A stretch of 64,000 bases of DNA from Lachnospiraceae bacterium (GTDB lineage: Bacteria > Bacillota > Clostridia > Lachnospirales > Lachnospiraceae). Below are positions 61,617 to 64,000 of this stretch, in pieces. The first letter of the stretch is position 1. The number at the start of each line of letters is the position of its first letter. A program made the translations under genes and the position numbers. The DNA lies in assembly GCA_029099805.1 (NCBI GenBank), contig JAQXOR010000127.1, forward strand, positions 1 through 64,000, in the 5' to 3' direction. The notes under the pieces are model-generated. The model did no database searches. It was not told the DNA's origin and saw nothing but the letters and a program-made list of their open reading frames with translations.

Positions 61617-61645
61617 ATAATACCAAATTTGCGTGAGACTTTCAA
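61617..61645 (-). promoter_or_regulatory. SigA promoter of cheX
   Basis: TTGAAA (61640-61645), 17-base spacer, TATTAT (61617-61622) on the minus strand; leader about 95 bases. Confidence 0.75.
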
Positions 61646-61661
61646 GACTTTTCCTAATTTT

Positions 61662-63563
61662 TTAAAAAAGCAAATAAATCAGTGAAATAGCAAGCCCTGT
61701 TGCAGCAAGAAGAAGTCCGAAAGACACACTCCCTGTAATCAGGGAAAATGTCTGTCTTGCCTCCAGTTCGCTGACTGCAAACACCGACACAAATGATTTT
61801 ACAATCGGATGATTACGGAACAGTGTTTTATTTAATACAGAAACAACCGCATCCATAGCCGTACCTAACATATGTGTCATTTTGGTACCTACCCAGATTG
61901 ACATCTTTCTCTTTCTCGGAGCAAAAACGGTAGAACGCAAAAGTCCTGTTACCCCATCTACCAGAGTATCGCAGATTCTGCTAAAAAAAGCAAGAACAAA
62001 CGGTAAGAATCCAAAAAACACCGGTCGATATACGGACTCTTCCAAATCAAGCCAGGCAGGAATCCGGTTTACATATACTCTTCTTTCCTTTTCCCGTTTC
62101 ATTAACAACCCACGTACAACCAAAACGTATACCAGAATACCGATACTTACCGAAATGGCAGCACCCTTTAAATTTTCTGCCGAAAGCCAGTGTATGTGCT
62201 CTGATTCTCCGGTAAGAAGTTCGGCCGGGCAGAAAAACTCCTCTGCAGTCCTGCCGATTTTGGCAAAGATAACATCCGGCGTCAACCCTAAAAACGGTAT
62301 CAGTAACGCAGAGCCGCACACAGCGATTCCGGACAGAGGTGCCATACTGTATTTCTGTCCTTTTGCCTCCCCGTCTCCCTTTTCAATAAAGATTGCAATG
62401 AAAAGCTTTAGCATATAGGCAAGTGTCAATCCGCCCGCAAGTAAAAACAACACTTCTACAGTCTTAAACATTCCGATTTCGGAATGCAGTCCATTTGCCT
62501 CCAGATGCTCCATATGCTCAACAATGCTCTCATGTAATAAAGTCTTACTGATATACCCGTTAAATCCCGGTATTCCCGCAAGTCCAAGTCCTCCAAATGC
62601 AAATGCAGCAGCCAAAAGAGGATGCTTCCTTCCGTAACCGCGTACTTCATTCAGATTAAGAGAATGTGTGTTTACATAAATCACACCCGCTGCAAGGAAC
62701 AGAACAAGCTTCAGTATTGTATGGTTTACCATATGATATACGGTCCCCTGCAATGCAATTCCGCGTCCTTCCATAATACTGAGCATGCCGATACCTAACG
62801 TAATAAAACCGATTTGCGAAACGGAAGAACATGCGAGCGTACGCTTAATATCAATCGAAAACAATGCCGATACGGCACCGAGTACCATGGTGATTGTTCC
62901 TAAAATCAATGTCACCCTGCCCCAGGAGGCATCTGCAAACAATATATGACAGTTCACAAGCAGCATCCCGAAAATACCGCATTTGGTAAGCATACCGGAT
63001 AACAATGCGGAAGCCGGTGCCGGTGCGGCGGGATGTGCCTTTGGAAGCCAGATATGAAGCGGAAATACACCTGCCTTTGCTCCAAAGCCTACCGTAAGTA
63101 ATGCTGCAGCTGTATATAAATATGTCTGACGGTTGCCGAAATTGCCGCCTTCTCCGGCCAGAAATGCAAACGCAGAATCCCGAAGCTCCGAAATCAGAAG
63201 TGTTCCGAATGCATGATCCAGCATAAACAGGCCCATTAACATGGACAAACCGCCGATTACCGCCACGGCCAGATAGGTTTTTGATGCCCGCAGGGCAGCC
63301 TCTGTTTCTTCCTGTGCCACCCATACATAGGAGGTAAAGGACATAATCTCGAAAAACAAAAACAGAGTCATCAAATCTGCCGCAAAAAACACACCGAGAA
63401 CAGCTGCAAATGTTGCAAAATAGAAAACAAAGTATCGAATTAAATTCTTATGATGATGAAAATACTGTTTTGAAAACAACAGCGTAATAATCCAAAGGAA
63501 TGTTGCCAGCAATGCATACAGTACCCGAAATCCGTCCGTAGCAAATTGAAGTGCTCCTATCAT
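61662..63563 (-). CDS. Proton-conducting antiporter-like subunit (NuoL/HyfB/Mrp family)
   Basis: Polytopic membrane protein of complex-I/Mrp antiporter type, 633 aa, with about 14-16 helices. The conserved Proton_antipo_M block shows the TM Glu in FFEIMSFTSYVWVA, Lys in GFGAKAGVFPLHIWLPKAHPAAPAPASALLSG (in part) and Lys in LTKCGIFGM. A C-terminal extension from about 480 carries more helices. Its ATG overlaps the TGA of the next upstream subunit. Could belong to a Na+/H+ antiporter or an ion-pumping hydrogenase/complex I-like assembly. Confidence 0.9.
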   Translation of the reverse strand: MIGALQFATDGFRVLYALLATFLWIITLLFSKQYFHHHKNLIRYFVFYFATFAAVLGVFFAADLMTLFLFFEIMSFTSYVWVAQEETEAALRASKTYLAVAVIGGLSMLMGLFMLDHAFGTLLISELRDSAFAFLAGEGGNFGNRQTYLYTAAALLTVGFGAKAGVFPLHIWLPKAHPAAPAPASALLSGMLTKCGIFGMLLVNCHILFADASWGRVTLILGTITMVLGAVSALFSIDIKRTLACSSVSQIGFITLGIGMLSIMEGRGIALQGTVYHMVNHTILKLVLFLAAGVIYVNTHSLNLNEVRGYGRKHPLLAAAFAFGGLGLAGIPGFNGYISKTLLHESIVEHMEHLEANGLHSEIGMFKTVEVLFLLAGGLTLAYMLKLFIAIFIEKGDGEAKGQKYSMAPLSGIAVCGSALLIPFLGLTPDVIFAKIGRTAEEFFCPAELLTGESEHIHWLSAENLKGAAISVSIGILVYVLVVRGLLMKREKERRVYVNRIPAWLDLEESVYRPVFFGFLPFVLAFFSRICDTLVDGVTGLLRSTVFAPRKRKMSIWVGTKMTHMLGTAMDAVVSVLNKTLFRNHPIVKSFVSVFAVSELEARQTFSLITGSVSFGLLLAATGLAISLIYLLF

Positions 63564-64000
63564 AAAACGATTCCTCCCTTCGCAATCTCTGCAAACAGCT
63601 CAGTCAGTGGCCGCGCAAATATTCCGAGTAAAACGATTAAGGCACACAGCAATATCAGCGGAACCGTCATATATGCATTTGCCTCGCAGCGTGCCGTTTC
63701 CGGCTGTACACCTGCTTTTGACGGAAAACAGGTCTTAAACACAACAAGGAATAAATAGATTGCAGTCAATACCGCCGATATCAAAAGCACGACAACGCCC
63801 ATAAACGCCAGTGGATTCCCTGCATGTAAGGCTGCCTCTGCCAGATTCCATTTACTTAAGAAGCCCGGAAGCGGCGGAACACCCGATAATGCAACAGATG
63901 CAAGTGTAAAGCAGGCGAAGGTAATCGGCATACGCTTTCCCATGCCACGCATATCGTGCACATATTCCTTTCCGGTTTTATACAATACTGCTCCGGCGCA
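63560..64000 (-). CDS. Partial antiporter-like subunit (NuoM/N or MrpD family), C-terminal part
   Basis: The frame continues off the right edge; the last ~146 residues are visible. ACFTLASVALSGVPPLPGFLSKWNLAEAAL (in part) is the typical late helix/loop of NuoM/NuoN/MrpD proteins, and two further helices follow. Coupled to the next gene by ATGA overlap. The start is outside the window. Confidence 0.85.
   Translation of the reverse strand, partial: CAGAVLYKTGKEYVHDMRGMGKRMPITFACFTLASVALSGVPPLPGFLSKWNLAEAALHAGNPLAFMGVVVLLISAVLTAIYLFLVVFKTCFPSKAGVQPETARCEANAYMTVPLILLCALIVLLGIFARPLTELFAEIAKGGIVL

Overview
This window reads as a chromosomal segment of an anaerobic, low-to-mid GC, endospore-forming Clostridia, most likely a Lachnospiraceae-type plant-polysaccharide degrader. 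The reasons are a spoIVA gene in the classical der-plsY-gpsA-spoIVA order, Firmicute-type SD sequences (AGGAGG) and -35/-10 boxes, RnpM/YlxQ/YlxM-type genes, three secreted or cytosolic glycoside hydrolases, and a chemotaxis receptor with CheX. Every gene I accept lies on the minus strand, so transcription runs from high to low coordinates; plus-strand ORFs are shadows.

Layout, in the direction of transcription. 64000-61660: two antiporter-like (NuoL/NuoM/MrpD family) membrane subunits, the first cut by the window edge. 61650-60400: cheX and an unknown membrane-anchored protein. 60330-56200: an aconitase-family hydratase and a GH43 lipoprotein. 55917-47660: the nusA/infB translation operon (rimP-nusA-rnpM-ylxQ-infB-rbfA-nrnA-truB-ribF), followed by a Na/Pi cotransporter. 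45940-43580: ylxM-ffh-rpsP-khpA with its own promoter and terminator. 43520-40700: rimM and trmD, normally neighbours, are separated by a palindromic repeat on one side of rimM and an accessory patch on the other (XRE regulator, small membrane ORF, wrecked Fic-like gene). 40680-36360: a chemoreceptor, dus, an AraC regulator and a cytosolic GH5. 36340-25680: rplS with promoter and leader, then lepB-rbgA-rnhB-ylqH-yraN-pgeF-DUF512-der-plsY-gpsA and spoIVA. 25620-19407: an SH3/NlpC cell-wall hydrolase, then a membrane-anchored MutS paralog, rnhA and mutS in one operon. 19410-8437: an oligopeptide ABC system (oppABCDF) with unusually large subunits, ending in a small DUF3899-like protein and oligoendopeptidase F. 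8380-2090: a segment bounded by two inverted copies of a 121-bp three-hairpin element, holding an alcohol dehydrogenase, GH5, a truncated gene, mutL and an MBL hydrolase. 2050-1: sugar O-acetyltransferase, flavin oxidoreductase and a partial unknown gene.

The most interesting points are regulatory and structural rather than a new enzyme system: a probable SigE promoter for spoIVA sitting inside the loop of the gpsA terminator so that only the sporulation transcript exposes the spoIVA SD; a 12-bp 5' hairpin that hides the ylxM SD directly behind a strong promoter with an inverted repeat in its spacer; the TA-flanked MITE-like element; a ~134-nt palindrome between khpA and rimM; and large coiled-coil-like insertions in both Opp ATPases. 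No tRNA, rRNA, CRISPR array, phage or intact insertion sequence was seen. All family names are from motif recognition only; no database search was possible.
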